Positions 44,326-53,150 of a DNA stretch of 64,000 nucleotides are shown piece after piece (position 1 is the first letter of the stretch; each line of letters starts with the position of its first letter). The position numbers and the translations under genes are program-made. The notes beneath the pieces are model-generated. The model was given only the letters and a program-made list of their open reading frames with translations, searched no databases and was not told the origin of the DNA. Source of the DNA: Desmonostoc muscorum FACHB-395 (GTDB taxonomy: Bacteria; Cyanobacteriota; Cyanobacteriia; Cyanobacteriales; Nostocaceae); contig NZ_JACJSF010000020.1 in NCBI RefSeq assembly GCF_014698035.1, positions 1-64,000 of the forward strand, given 5' to 3'.

Positions 44326-47300
44326 ATGAAAACATCTACCAAATTGCTAACTCGCCTGGACTATTACTACCAGCAAATCAAAACGATTATCCTGACTCGG
44401 CAGAATCCGATTACTGGTTTACTACCTGCAAGTACAGCGATTACAGCCCACGGGGATTATACAGATGCCTGGGTGCGAGACAACGTTTACAGCATTTTGG
44501 CAGTTTGGGGTTTAGGGCTTGCATACCGCAAGATTGACGACGATAAGGGACGCACCTATGAACTAGAACACAGTGTCATCAAACTGATGCGCGGGTTGCT
44601 ATTTGCAATGATGCGACAGGCTCATAAAGTAGAGACATTTAAACATACTCAGTCGCTACTAGATGGATTGCACGCCAAATATAATACCGCGACTGGTGAC
44701 ATTGTTGTTGGTGATGACGAATGGGGACATTTGCAACTTGATGCCACGTCTATATTTTTGCTGATATTGGCGCAAATGACCGCAGCAGGATTGCAAATAA
44801 TTTATACGATTGATGAAGTCAATTTCGTCCAAAATTTGGTTTACTACATTGGACGAGCCTACCGCACACCGGATTACGGCATTTGGGAACGCGGTAATAA
44901 AATTAATCGTGGTAATGCTGAGTTAAATGCCAGTTCCGTAGGTATGGCAAAAGCTGCTTTAGAAGCTATCAACGGACTGGATTTGTTTGGTGTGCGTGGT
45001 AGTCAAGCATCAGTAATTCATGTGCTACCAGATGAAATCGCCCGCGCCCGGATTACTTTAGAATCGCTATTACCGAGGGAATCTGGTTCCAAAGAAATTG
45101 ATGCGGCGCTGTTGAGTATTATTAGTTATCCTGCCTTTGCAGTGGAAGACTCAGAGTTACGCGATCGCACTTTAAACGATATTATCAATAAACTTGCAGG
45201 TAAATATGGCTGCAAACGCTTTTTGCGGGATGGGCACCAGACGGTTTTAGAAGATAATCAGCGCTTGCACTACGAACCGTGGGAACTCAAGCAATTTGAG
45301 CATATTGAATGCGAATGGCCGTTATTTTTCACTTATTTAGTTTTAGATGGATTATTTTGCGGTGAGCAAGAAAAAGTAAAAAAATACCAAGAACTTTTAG
45401 AATCATTACTTATAGAACAAGATGGTTTGCGTTTACTGCCAGAACTATATTATGTCCCAGCCGAAAACATAGAAGCAGAAAAATTAGCACCCCAAACGCA
45501 ACCACGTTTACCCAATGAAAATATTCCTTTGGTGTGGGCGCAGAGTTTATATTTTCTGAGTCAAATGTTGAGTGAAGGGTTACTAGCAGTTGGTGATATC
45601 GACCCTTTGGGAAGACATTTGTGTGTGGGAAAACAGCGCGAATCTTTGGTACAAATTGCCTTGCTAGCAGAAGATGAAGATTTACAGAAAAAACTAGAAG
45701 TTCATGGGATTGAAACACAAACGCCTACCCAAGTTGAACCGATTCAAGTGAGAAAAGCTGGAGAATTTTCAGCTATTTATACCCAAATTGGCCGTAACGA
45801 TAAACTTGGTTTAACTGGGCGACCAGTTCGACGGCTGCGGAGTTTGACAACATCTAGAATCTTTCGGATTCGTGGTGAAACAATTGTATTTTTGCCTTCA
45901 TTCTCAGACTCTCAACAATTTTACTTAACCCTTGATTACCATTTTCTGTTAGATCAAATTAGAAGCGAACTAGCTTATATTCAAAAATACTGGAGCGATT
46001 TAGGTCGTCCTACTCTGACTTTAATGTTGACGCACACCATGCTAGAAATCGGTTCTGAAGCATTACTAGAACTGATGCAAGAACTAAAAGATGGTGTTTG
46101 TAACGGTGTGCAAGTGAAATTAGGGCGGCTAAATCAGCTAATGTTAACAGCCGGAATCCAAAGAATTGATTTTCTTCCCAATGCAGAATTCTCGCGATCG
46201 CCAGTGAGAAATGCTGGCCCACGTTGCTATTATTTGGCTTATCATCCTGAGAAAAACTGGCGCTTAGGGCATACTCAAGAATTTCAGATGGAGTATGAAA
46301 CTAACTTTGCATTATTACTTTCTTGTTTACGCTCATCAGAGAATATTTACGAGCAAATTGAGTTATTGCAAACCTTAACTCGCTTGCAAGGCATGAACTT
46401 TGATACGGGGTATGGCGGCCCAGGATATCCTGTCACCGTAGCCGATTTACTCGATGAAGTGTATACCAAAGCTGGAGATTTAGGCATTTGGGCAGTGGTA
46501 CGTCGGGCTGCGGGGTTAAGGCAAATGGTTGATATCAGCCTCTCAGATGCAGTGACAAGTATTTTGGTGCGAGGTAAGCAAATTGCTGTGGGTAAAGCTT
46601 ACAGCGAAGCGTCCTTGATTAGCGTACCCATGTCCCACGATGAAATTGCCGATAAAATTAATCATTTTTGTCGTGAAGATATCCGCGATCGCGTCCTCAC
46701 TCAAGAGATTTTAATCTATCTTGGCATCTTAATTCGCTCAGAATCCGAACTATTCCAGGGACTACTCACGCTGAGAGTTGGTTATCTCATCTTATTGATA
46801 ACCAGCGAACTAGCGCGGGAATTACACGTTACTCAAGATGAAGCTTACGATCGCTTAATGCAACTTTCACCCTTTGAAGTGAAAATGCGCTTGCGTCAGG
46901 TATTAACTGGATATACTGGCATGAGTAACCTGTTGCGTCAGCAAGAATCACTGCATGTCAAGCAAAAAGAAAGTGATATTGCTTGGGTGGTGTTACCAGG
47001 AATCGCTGAAGAAATAGAAGTTCCACCAGGTGGTTGGCGGCGGTTTCGTCAAGCCGAAGGTGCGACGGGACGCGTACCAAAAGACTTTTTCAAGCAGGTT
47101 TGGCTATTAATGCAACATTGCAAAGGTCTAGTAATTGGGGATAAGCTAGAGCGCCGCAATCGTTTAGATAGTGAGATAATGTTGTCCGAGATGACAGCAG
47201 GGGAAAGAAATTTTGCTCTATTAGTTGAGCATTTGCTGAATAAAATCGAAGCTCCAGAATATCGCCAAGTTAATATTGAAGCATTAATCGAATTAGGAGC

Positions 47301-47532
47301 GATCGCAGCTAATAATCCCAAGCTGCAAATCGAAGAATATATTGTGTTAGATGTGTTAATTGGACACGCAGTGCGATTGGCGTGGCTAGAAAATCATAGT
47401 CAACGCAGCGATCGCTATGATGAGGATAAGGCGAGTGCGTGGCGATCGTTTTACAATACTTCTCCTAGAGATTGCGCTAGTTATATCTTGAAGGCGTTTA
47501 GGTTCTTGACGGAATTTGTGAAGGATTTTTAA
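44326..47532 (+). CDS. Phosphorylase-kinase alpha/GH15-like protein, 1068 aa
   Basis: A very large protein. The N-terminal ~450 residues match the (alpha/alpha)6 barrel of GH15 glucoamylase and phosphorylase b kinase regulatory subunits (PITGLLPASTAITAHGDYTDAWVRDNVY near 27-54; DEWGHLQLDATSIFLL near 130). The C-terminal part resembles the KPBB C-terminal region (WVVLPGIAEEIEVPPGGWRRFR). No signal peptide, so cytosolic. Bacterial members are known, with unproven roles. The open frame begins upstream with TTG 44302, but ATG 44326 (MKTSTKLLTR) is a better start. It could regulate glycogen use or hydrolyse an oligosaccharide. Confidence 0.75.
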   Translation: MKTSTKLLTRLDYYYQQIKTIILTRQNPITGLLPASTAITAHGDYTDAWVRDNVYSILAVWGLGLAYRKIDDDKGRTYELEHSVIKLMRGLLFAMMRQAHKVETFKHTQSLLDGLHAKYNTATGDIVVGDDEWGHLQLDATSIFLLILAQMTAAGLQIIYTIDEVNFVQNLVYYIGRAYRTPDYGIWERGNKINRGNAELNASSVGMAKAALEAINGLDLFGVRGSQASVIHVLPDEIARARITLESLLPRESGSKEIDAALLSIISYPAFAVEDSELRDRTLNDIINKLAGKYGCKRFLRDGHQTVLEDNQRLHYEPWELKQFEHIECEWPLFFTYLVLDGLFCGEQEKVKKYQELLESLLIEQDGLRLLPELYYVPAENIEAEKLAPQTQPRLPNENIPLVWAQSLYFLSQMLSEGLLAVGDIDPLGRHLCVGKQRESLVQIALLAEDEDLQKKLEVHGIETQTPTQVEPIQVRKAGEFSAIYTQIGRNDKLGLTGRPVRRLRSLTTSRIFRIRGETIVFLPSFSDSQQFYLTLDYHFLLDQIRSELAYIQKYWSDLGRPTLTLMLTHTMLEIGSEALLELMQELKDGVCNGVQVKLGRLNQLMLTAGIQRIDFLPNAEFSRSPVRNAGPRCYYLAYHPEKNWRLGHTQEFQMEYETNFALLLSCLRSSENIYEQIELLQTLTRLQGMNFDTGYGGPGYPVTVADLLDEVYTKAGDLGIWAVVRRAAGLRQMVDISLSDAVTSILVRGKQIAVGKAYSEASLISVPMSHDEIADKINHFCREDIRDRVLTQEILIYLGILIRSESELFQGLLTLRVGYLILLITSELARELHVTQDEAYDRLMQLSPFEVKMRLRQVLTGYTGMSNLLRQQESLHVKQKESDIAWVVLPGIAEEIEVPPGGWRRFRQAEGATGRVPKDFFKQVWLLMQHCKGLVIGDKLERRNRLDSEIMLSEMTAGERNFALLVEHLLNKIEAPEYRQVNIEALIELGAIAANNPKLQIEEYIVLDVLIGHAVRLAWLENHSQRSDRYDEDKASAWRSFYNTSPRDCASYILKAFRFLTEFVKDF

Positions 47533-47563
47533 ACGCAAAGGGTCGCGAAGGGAAACGCAGAGG
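47531..47563. repeat. Left inverted flank of the GxxExxY gene
   Basis: AAACGCAAAGGGTCGCGAAGG...ACGCAGAGG, which is the inverted counterpart of the flank at 47962-48010 with about 26 of 32 bases matching. Confidence 0.6.
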
Positions 47564-47941
47564 ATGAGAGAGAATGATTTGAGTGGGGTGATTATTGGGT
47601 GTGCGATGAGGGTGCATACTGCTTTGGGGCCTGGTTTGTTAGAGTCGGCTTATGAGGAATGCTTGGATTATGAGTTGAATAAGTCCGGGTTGAGTGTTGG
47701 TAAACAAATTCCATTGCCCTTAGTTTACCAAGATGTGCAATTGGAATGCGTTTATCGATTAGATTTGATGGTCGAAAACAAAGTCATTGTAGAGATTAAA
47801 TCTGTAGAATCTTTCCACCCGATTCACTCAGTTCAACTTCTAACCTATCTCAAGCTAGCAAACTGCAAACTAGGTCTTCTCCTCAACTTTAACGTCCTCC
47901 ACCTCAAAGAAGGCATCAAACGCGTAGCCAACAACCTCTAA
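47564..47941 (+). CDS. GxxExxY protein
   Basis: A 125-residue protein of the GxxExxY family, named for GPGLLESAYEECL (residues 23-35). It also has YRLDLMVENKVIVEIKSVE, which looks like a PD-(D/E)XK-type core with metal-binding Asp/Glu-x-Lys, and a hydrophobic end. Function is unknown; such genes are spread in many genomes without fixed neighbours. Here it is flanked on both sides by inverted copies of an ACGCAGAGG-rich repeat, implying it moves or spreads as a small cassette. Confidence 0.85.
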   Translation: MRENDLSGVIIGCAMRVHTALGPGLLESAYEECLDYELNKSGLSVGKQIPLPLVYQDVQLECVYRLDLMVENKVIVEIKSVESFHPIHSVQLLTYLKLANCKLGLLLNFNVLHLKEGIKRVANNL

Positions 47942-47961
47942 CTCCCTTTCACTACCTCTTA

Positions 47962-48010
47962 TCCTCCGCGAACCTCCGCGCTTCCCTCCGCGCCCCTCTG
48001 CGTTAAAAAA
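47962..48010. repeat. Right inverted flank of the GxxExxY gene
   Basis: CCTCCGCGAACCTCCGCG...CGCCCCTCTGCGTTAAAAAA; its reverse complement aligns with 47531-47563. GC content here is far above the neighbourhood. Confidence 0.6.
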
Positions 48011-48054
48011 AATATCCCCCACCTCAAATTCCAAAAGCAGGGGTTTTATTAAAA

Positions 48055-48369
48055 CTACTTAACAGAAACAGCATCAACATCAATAGTGCTTGCACTTGAG
48101 GTAGAACCCTCAGTAGTATTAGGCACTTCATTATCCACATCACCCTTACGAGCCTTCCAGCCCTCAATTACTAGCCCAGACACCTCAGAAACTAGCAGAG
48201 TCAAAAGGAAAACATCATCAATCTGTCCCACAACGGGTATAAAATCTGGGAGAACATCAAATGGGCTGACCAAATAGACCAACGTTCCTAAAATAACCCA
48301 CCAACGGTACTTGGGGTTACGGAGTACATCGCGATACCAGGTGTAAAGTGATTGGATTGAAAATTTCAT
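48055..48369 (-). CDS. DUF1232 (YkvA-type) small membrane protein
   Basis: A 104-residue protein with the DUF1232 motif LVSPFDVLPDFIPVVGQIDDVFLL (in part residues 33-55), two membrane helices and a Thr/Ser/acidic tail. The family is common in bacteria with unknown function. It stands alone. The ATG at 48369 is followed by a basic MKFSIQSLYTWYR start. Confidence 0.85.
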   Translation of the reverse strand: MKFSIQSLYTWYRDVLRNPKYRWWVILGTLVYLVSPFDVLPDFIPVVGQIDDVFLLTLLVSEVSGLVIEGWKARKGDVDNEVPNTTEGSTSSASTIDVDAVSVK

Positions 48370-48733
48370 ATTTTGAACCTCCAGTTATCTTTAATTTTGA
48401 CAAATAATCCTAAAAATTCCCGGTGGGAATAACCGTCCTAGTTAGTCGAGAAGACGCTACTCCTAATCTGCCATCAAAAACCTATTTTGTAATTATCCAT
48501 AAGAGTTTAATACCGCAAGGGTTTGACAAATTAGACAGTGATTGTATTAATTCGGGATTATGCAACCCAGCAGCAAGTTTGTCCACCAGTCGAAGTCCAA
48601 TACCCCATGCTTACACTATCTTTTTAGCTTTTCGAGAAATTTATATTTTGGAAGTCCCTCATTTTGCATTAATCTCTAGAATTAAAATGCCTTAGCACAT
48701 TTGCTCTAGTCATGGAGGGAGGAAACTTAAACA

Positions 48734-49462
48734 GTGGATATTTTAGATTTATTTTATAAGGGCGGGCCAGCGATGTGGCCTTTACTTGTCCTGTCGATTC
48801 TATCTTTGAGTGTGATTTTTGAGCGTCTGTGGTTCTGGTTGCGAATTTTGACTCAGGAAAAGCAAATAGTTGATCGCATTCTGGATGCAGCCCAGGATAA
48901 TTGGCAAGAAGCTGCTGACATTGCCAAACAAGCAAGCCATCAACCTGTCGGGCGTTTTCTCTATGCCCCCTTACGTTTTCCAAAAACTGATGTGGAAACC
49001 TTTCGACTAGCACTTGAGGCTACAGCAGAAGATGAATTGGCTGGAATGCGGCGGGGCGAAAAGCTTTTAGAAGCTGTGATTGCCCTCGCGCCCCTGCTGG
49101 GATTATTGGGTACTGTTTTAGGTTTAATTCATTCTCTGCGCTCAATTCGGATTGGCGATTTGGGAACTGAATCTACCGCCGGGGTGACTACTGGTATTGG
49201 TGAATCCTTAATTAGTACGGCAACTGGGTTAATAGTTGCCATTATTAGCTTGGTATTTTATCGCCTATTTCAAAGTTTTGTAGTCAACCAAGTCAAAGTT
49301 TTTCGGAAAGCAGGGAATGAGATGGAATTACTCTACCGCCAGTCTCCCCCTGATTTTAGTAATATTACATCACCAATTGTCCGGGAAAATTTCACTCCAC
49401 CCCGCAAGCCAGGAAAGACTAGATTGCCTGAACCTCCTGAACCCCCGAATTTACCTAATTAG
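48734..49462 (+). CDS. ExbB/TolQ/MotA family proton channel subunit
   Basis: A 242-residue membrane protein with three helices (about 10-35, 120-145, 158-182) and the conserved [18 protein letters not shown] and [18 protein letters not shown]. It forms a proton channel with ExbD to energise outer-membrane TonB-dependent transport. Start codon is GTG at 48734 after GGAGGGAGG. The C-terminus has an extra Pro-rich tail ([20 protein letters not shown]). Next gene is ExbD-like, 39 bp away. Confidence 0.88.
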   Translation: MDILDLFYKGGPAMWPLLVLSILSLSVIFERLWFWLRILTQEKQIVDRILDAAQDNWQEAADIAKQASHQPVGRFLYAPLRFPKTDVETFRLALEATAEDELAGMRRGEKLLEAVIALAPLLGLLGTVLGLIHSLRSIRIGDLGTESTAGVTTGIGESLISTATGLIVAIISLVFYRLFQSFVVNQVKVFRKAGNEMELLYRQSPPDFSNITSPIVRENFTPPRKPGKTRLPEPPEPPNLPN

Positions 49463-49501
49463 TCAAGAATTAAACCCCAAGCAGGCGATTAAATTGAGAA
49501 A

Positions 49502-50182
49502 ATGAAAGTTAATCTACATACCCCAATTGAAGAAGTCCAAATTCAAATCATCCCTTTAATCGATGTCGTTTTTTGTATCCTGACGTTTTTTTTGTTAGCG
49601 GCTTTACAATTTACACGGCAACAGGCAATAAATGTTGATTTGCCCAAAGCCAGCCCTAGTACAGTATCTGCAATAACATCACAGAACGGAAGTCTGATTG
49701 TAACTATCGATGCCGTTGGCAATACTTACATAGAAAAACAGCCTGTAAAACGCGACGATTTGGGAGCGAGACTAAAACAGTATCTCCAAGCAAACCCCAG
49801 TGCTATTGTGGTGCTAAATGCTTCGCGGACAGCCACTTACAATGATGTGATTGAGACATTAGATTTGCTACGGCAAGTAGGAGGCGATCGCGTTTCTTTA
49901 GGAATTATTCCTGGCCCATCTCAACCACCCACAAACTCACTCAATCAGCCGAATATCCCCTCTTTCCCAGTCAATCCTGGTATAGCGCCAGTTCCAGGCA
50001 TCAATCCCGAAGGGAATATTACCCCTAAATTTCCCTTAGCACCTAATTCCGTACCCTTACCTGGTGTAAGTCAACCTCCAACCGAGCAAGGCATCAGTCC
50101 TATCAATCCTGGTATTTCCAACCCACCAGCATCCCAAGCCCCTGTAGCACCCAAACAAACGCAACCACCTCTTAAAAGGTGA
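49502..50182 (+). CDS. ExbD/TolR family protein with proline-rich C-terminal tail
   Basis: A 226-residue protein. Residues 1-140 are a standard ExbD: short cytosolic start, one membrane helix with the proton-path Asp (IPLIDVVFCILTFF), then a periplasmic domain. Residues ~143-226 are a Pro/Asn/Gln-rich tail full of NPG and PP units, not usual in ExbD. The tail could span the periplasm or bind TonB, replacing the role of TonB's own Pro-rich region; no tonB gene is visible here. Operon with 48734-49462. Confidence 0.85.
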   Translation: MKVNLHTPIEEVQIQIIPLIDVVFCILTFFLLAALQFTRQQAINVDLPKASPSTVSAITSQNGSLIVTIDAVGNTYIEKQPVKRDDLGARLKQYLQANPSAIVVLNASRTATYNDVIETLDLLRQVGGDRVSLGIIPGPSQPPTNSLNQPNIPSFPVNPGIAPVPGINPEGNITPKFPLAPNSVPLPGVSQPPTEQGISPINPGISNPPASQAPVAPKQTQPPLKR

Positions 50183-50517
50183 AATAGGGAGCAGAGGGGC
50201 AGAGAGGCAGAGGGGCAGAGGGACAGGGGGACAAGGGGACAAGGGGACAAGGAGACAAGGGGGAATTATTGAATAAGTCTCTCTCCTGCTCCCCCTCTTC
50301 CTTGTCTCTTCTTTATACCCCTGCCCCCTGCTCCCCTGCTCCCCTGCCCCTCTGCCCCTGGAGCTTTTTCTCAATCCTAAAGATATCTAAAACAAAATTC
50401 GGTTAGCAATGAAATTTCTGCTAACTTACAAATAATTGGTTGAGCTTTAAAGATTTTTCCACCGATAAACTGAAGGAATTTATCACCAATTGCCATTCAC
50501 GTTTCAGGGGTTGTGGC
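50183..50517. repeat. G-rich/C-rich repeat spacer
   Basis: Between ExbD and the holin-like gene: AGGGGCAGAGGGACAGGGGGACAAGG-type units at 50186-50262, and the complementary CTCCCCTGCTCCCCTGCCCCTC at 50282-50360, forming a long imperfect hairpin. ATG 50518 follows a GGGG ribosome-like site. The rest is A/T-rich. Confidence 0.6.
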
Positions 50518-50880
50518 ATGAATATCGTTACGCTTTTAATTGTTTGGGTAGTAACAGCTATCAGCCTGTTGATAATTAGTAAATTACCTTTAGGAGTTGA
50601 AATTGATACTCCTGGTAAAGCCTTTCTTTCTGCCGCAGTGCTTGGTATCGTGACGGCAATAGTCAGACCGATTTTAAGCCTCGTTTTTGCAGTTCCCAAT
50701 TTACTTACATTGGATTTACTATCCGGCATTTTTACATTTATGATTGCCGTAGTTTGCTTTAGTATTGCTGCTTGGTTAGTAGAGGGCTTCCGCTTACGTT
50801 ACGGTATTTGGAGTGCTGTTATTGGAGCATTTACGCTTACTATAATTAACAGCTTAATCTACAAATTATTGGGTGTTTAA
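50518..50880 (+). CDS. Phage-holin-family (PF04020-like) small membrane protein
   Basis: A 120-residue protein with four membrane helices: MNIVTLLIVWVVTAISLL, FLSAAVLGIVTAIVRPIL, DLLSGIFTFMIAVVCFSI and IWSAVIGAFTLTIINSLI. This matches the holin-IV-type superfamily found widely in cyanobacteria outside phages. The frame extends upstream to 50440, but ATG 50518 fits the family start. Role unknown; not evidence of prophage. Confidence 0.75.
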   Translation: MNIVTLLIVWVVTAISLLIISKLPLGVEIDTPGKAFLSAAVLGIVTAIVRPILSLVFAVPNLLTLDLLSGIFTFMIAVVCFSIAAWLVEGFRLRYGIWSAVIGAFTLTIINSLIYKLLGV

Positions 50881-50902
50881 AATCAATAGTGATGAGTTAG
50901 AA

Positions 50903-50939
50903 GTTAGGAGTTAATTGTTAATAACTCGTAACTCCTAAC
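50903..50939. terminator. Bidirectional hairpin between convergent genes
   Basis: GTTAGGAGTTA (50903-50913) pairs with TAACTCCTAAC (50929-50939), 11 bp stem and 15-nt loop, between the ends of the holin-like gene and psb29. Confidence 0.6.
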
Positions 50940-50945
50940 TCCTAA

Positions 50946-51653
50946 CTATTCGTTGGAACTTGGGGGAGCAACGGGAGTCGTTGATTGTTGTTTACGTTGT
51001 TCGCGTTTTTTGCGATCGGCTGAGAGCATATCTGCCATTACTACCAGCGCTTGCGCCATCTTATCTAGGTTAGAACGGTATAATTCCAAATCCTTGTTGA
51101 GTTTGTCATCAGATACGTGCAAGCCAGCTGCGATCGCTTTTAGCGCCTCAGTTAGTTGCTTTTCATCTTTGACTAATTCAGGATCTGACTGTTCTAATAA
51201 CGAAAATAAACCAATTGCGAACAAACGGTTGTATTTAAAGTTAGGATTGTTGGCGATCGCTTGCAGTTGTGTTTGCAAGTCAGCATCTCTATCTAAGTAA
51301 GTAGTTTGGGCTAGCCACCCAATTAAATCTTTAACAGGCAAACCTTTAGCTACAGCTTGCAATCTTTGGGCATCGTGTCGATAGTGTTGTGGATCTGTTT
51401 CTATAGCCTGACATAAGGCGTTAAAAATTGATTCTTGATCCCGTTCTGGTTGATAGCCTTCCATGAAGCGGTCAAAAGTTGTGACGACACCCAAGGCATA
51501 AATTGGATTGTAGCTAAAATCGATATTTACTGACAGCAGATGCATTTCTACCATCAATTCTTCTACTACCCGACGATAAATAGTGTTAATCGGACGGGTG
51601 TGAAGATTGTAAAAAGTTCGTTTTGTATCAGAGACAGTACGGACGTTATTCAC
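50946..51653 (-). CDS. thf1: Psb29/THF1 protein involved in photosystem II biogenesis and repair
   Basis: A 235-residue soluble protein, recognisable from VSDTKRTFYNLHTRPINTIYRRVVEELMVEMHLLS near the start, helical throughout, with a basic Q-rich tail (KKREQRKQQS). Psb29 associates with FtsH proteases and helps PSII turnover under high light. Start is GTG at 51653. Convergent with the holin-like gene through a hairpin and divergent from cpcT, so it is a single-gene transcript. Distinctive of cyanobacteria and chloroplasts. Confidence 0.93.
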   Translation of the reverse strand: MNNVRTVSDTKRTFYNLHTRPINTIYRRVVEELMVEMHLLSVNIDFSYNPIYALGVVTTFDRFMEGYQPERDQESIFNALCQAIETDPQHYRHDAQRLQAVAKGLPVKDLIGWLAQTTYLDRDADLQTQLQAIANNPNFKYNRLFAIGLFSLLEQSDPELVKDEKQLTEALKAIAAGLHVSDDKLNKDLELYRSNLDKMAQALVVMADMLSADRKKREQRKQQSTTPVAPPSSNE

Positions 51654-51857
51654 AAAGAAAATGTTAAGGGCGACGTATCTTTATTTTCTCGCTTAAAGGC
51701 GACTTTGCCAAGTTGAGCTTTTGACTTGTGACGATTTCATCTACAATATAAACAAATCAAAAGTATTTTATAAGCTAGTAGCCACAGGGGATTAAGACCT
51801 TTTCCTCTAAAAAACTAGCCAGAAATATTTCTCCTTAATGATTTGTTTATTGAATTT

Positions 51858-52463
51858 ATGAACTTCTCGCCACAGTTAATTGCTTTAGGTGAGTACCTAG
51901 CTGGTGAATTTGATAATCGAGAACAAGCTATAGAAGAACCAGTTTGGTATGTCCATCTCCGAATGTGGCAAAGACCAGTGAATTTGTTCACAGAAGATAG
52001 CATCACCTTGTTTGCCGAACAAGCTAGCGTGATTAACCTAGATAAACCTTACCGTCAGCGAATTATGCGGTTGCGTCATGGTAGCAACTCTGACACATCT
52101 CTGGAAGTACAATATTATATACCTCAAAATCCAGATGCATTAAGAGGCGCAGGCAATAACCCTGCTCTACTGAACACACTGACACCCGAACAATTAGATT
52201 TACTACCAGGTTGTATACTGACAGTAACTCACGAAGCATTAGCTGGCGATCGCTATAAGTTTACCGCCACACCACAACCAGAGACTTGTTGCAGCTTTAC
52301 TTATCTTGGTAATAGCATCTATGTTTCCTTGGGATTTGAAACCACTGCGGCAGAATTTCACAGCTACGACAAAGGAATTGATCCAGAAACTGGAAAAGCA
52401 ACTTGGGGAGCGATTATGGGCCCTTATCGCTACACCAAGCGGAATCAGTATTCAATAAGATAA
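51858..52463 (+). CDS. cpcT: CpcT/CpeT-family phycobiliprotein bilin lyase
   Basis: A 201-residue protein that attaches phycocyanobilin to Cys153-type sites on the phycocyanin/phycoerythrocyanin beta subunit in family members. Marks: LGEYLAGEFDNREQA near 7-21, PVWYVHLRMWQRPV near 28-41, MRLRHGSN. The start at ATG 51858 fits the family length of about 200; the frame begins with TTG 51843. It is divergent from psb29, and the next gene is convergent. Sequence alone does not separate CpcT from other CpeT-family lyases. Confidence 0.85.
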   Translation: MNFSPQLIALGEYLAGEFDNREQAIEEPVWYVHLRMWQRPVNLFTEDSITLFAEQASVINLDKPYRQRIMRLRHGSNSDTSLEVQYYIPQNPDALRGAGNNPALLNTLTPEQLDLLPGCILTVTHEALAGDRYKFTATPQPETCCSFTYLGNSIYVSLGFETTAAEFHSYDKGIDPETGKATWGAIMGPYRYTKRNQYSIR

Positions 52464-52518
52464 ACCTATCATTCATGAGTTACGAGTTATGAAGTTTCTG
52501 TTAACTCCTAACTCTTTT

Positions 52519-52887
52519 TTAGCTAGCCATACTACGAGGTACACCTTCTAAAGCTTCATCTTCTGTTTCAAAGATTTCAAAGACAGTATCCATCATCGTC
52601 ACTTCAAACACGAGTTTGGCTTCTGGATGTACATTGCAGATGCGGAAACTGCCCTTGACTTTATCAGCATCACGCATTCCAGCTACCAAAGACGTGAGGC
52701 CAGAACTATCAATAAAATTCACCTGAGCCAGATTTACAACTACATGGCGGCTGAGTTTGGAAATACACTCTTGTAACTTCAGGCGAAATTGCCAAGCAGT
52801 GGTAATGTCTAGCCTACCTGCTGGTGTTAGGACAATAACGGTGTTTCCGTCTTGGGTTGTATAAGTTTTTTGGTCTATATGAATCAC
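52519..52887 (-). CDS. STAS-domain anti-sigma factor antagonist
   Basis: A 122-residue single STAS domain. The phosphoacceptor region NFIDSSGLTSLVAGM (Ser near residue 62-63) matches SpoIIAA-type antagonists, which bind a kinase/anti-sigma partner unless phosphorylated. No HATPase kinase or PP2C phosphatase gene lies near it. N-terminal IHIDQKTYTTQDGNTVIV and VVVNLAQV complete the fold. Convergent with cpcT. Confidence 0.88.
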   Translation of the reverse strand: MIHIDQKTYTTQDGNTVIVLTPAGRLDITTAWQFRLKLQECISKLSRHVVVNLAQVNFIDSSGLTSLVAGMRDADKVKGSFRICNVHPEAKLVFEVTMMDTVFEIFETEDEALEGVPRSMAS

Positions 52888-53150
52888 TAAAGCCCTCCCC
52901 GTGGCATTCCTCTTAAGATTAGTTAGTTACAGAATTGTCTAACGCTGTCACTTGAGATTAACAAGCTATAGCTAAAATTGTCACCTTTTTCTGCTAAGTG
53001 CTTAACTTTAGTAGTTTAACTCACTAAATCAGTACTGAGTAGCAATTTTAAACGAGGGAGTGGCAGAGACTAGGAAAATGAGGGAGATAGGGAAGAACTC
53101 CTAACTCCTAACTCAGCACAGGCTCAAGGCTCCGCTACCGCTAACAAGCA

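Noticed and set aside
48423-48695. A 90-codon plus-strand frame before the ExbB gene
   Set aside because: No ribosome site, GTG start, no recognisable domain and irregular composition; treated as chance.
50518-50880. Prophage, from the holin-like protein
   Set aside because: No endolysin, integrase or structural genes nearby; the family is common on cyanobacterial chromosomes.
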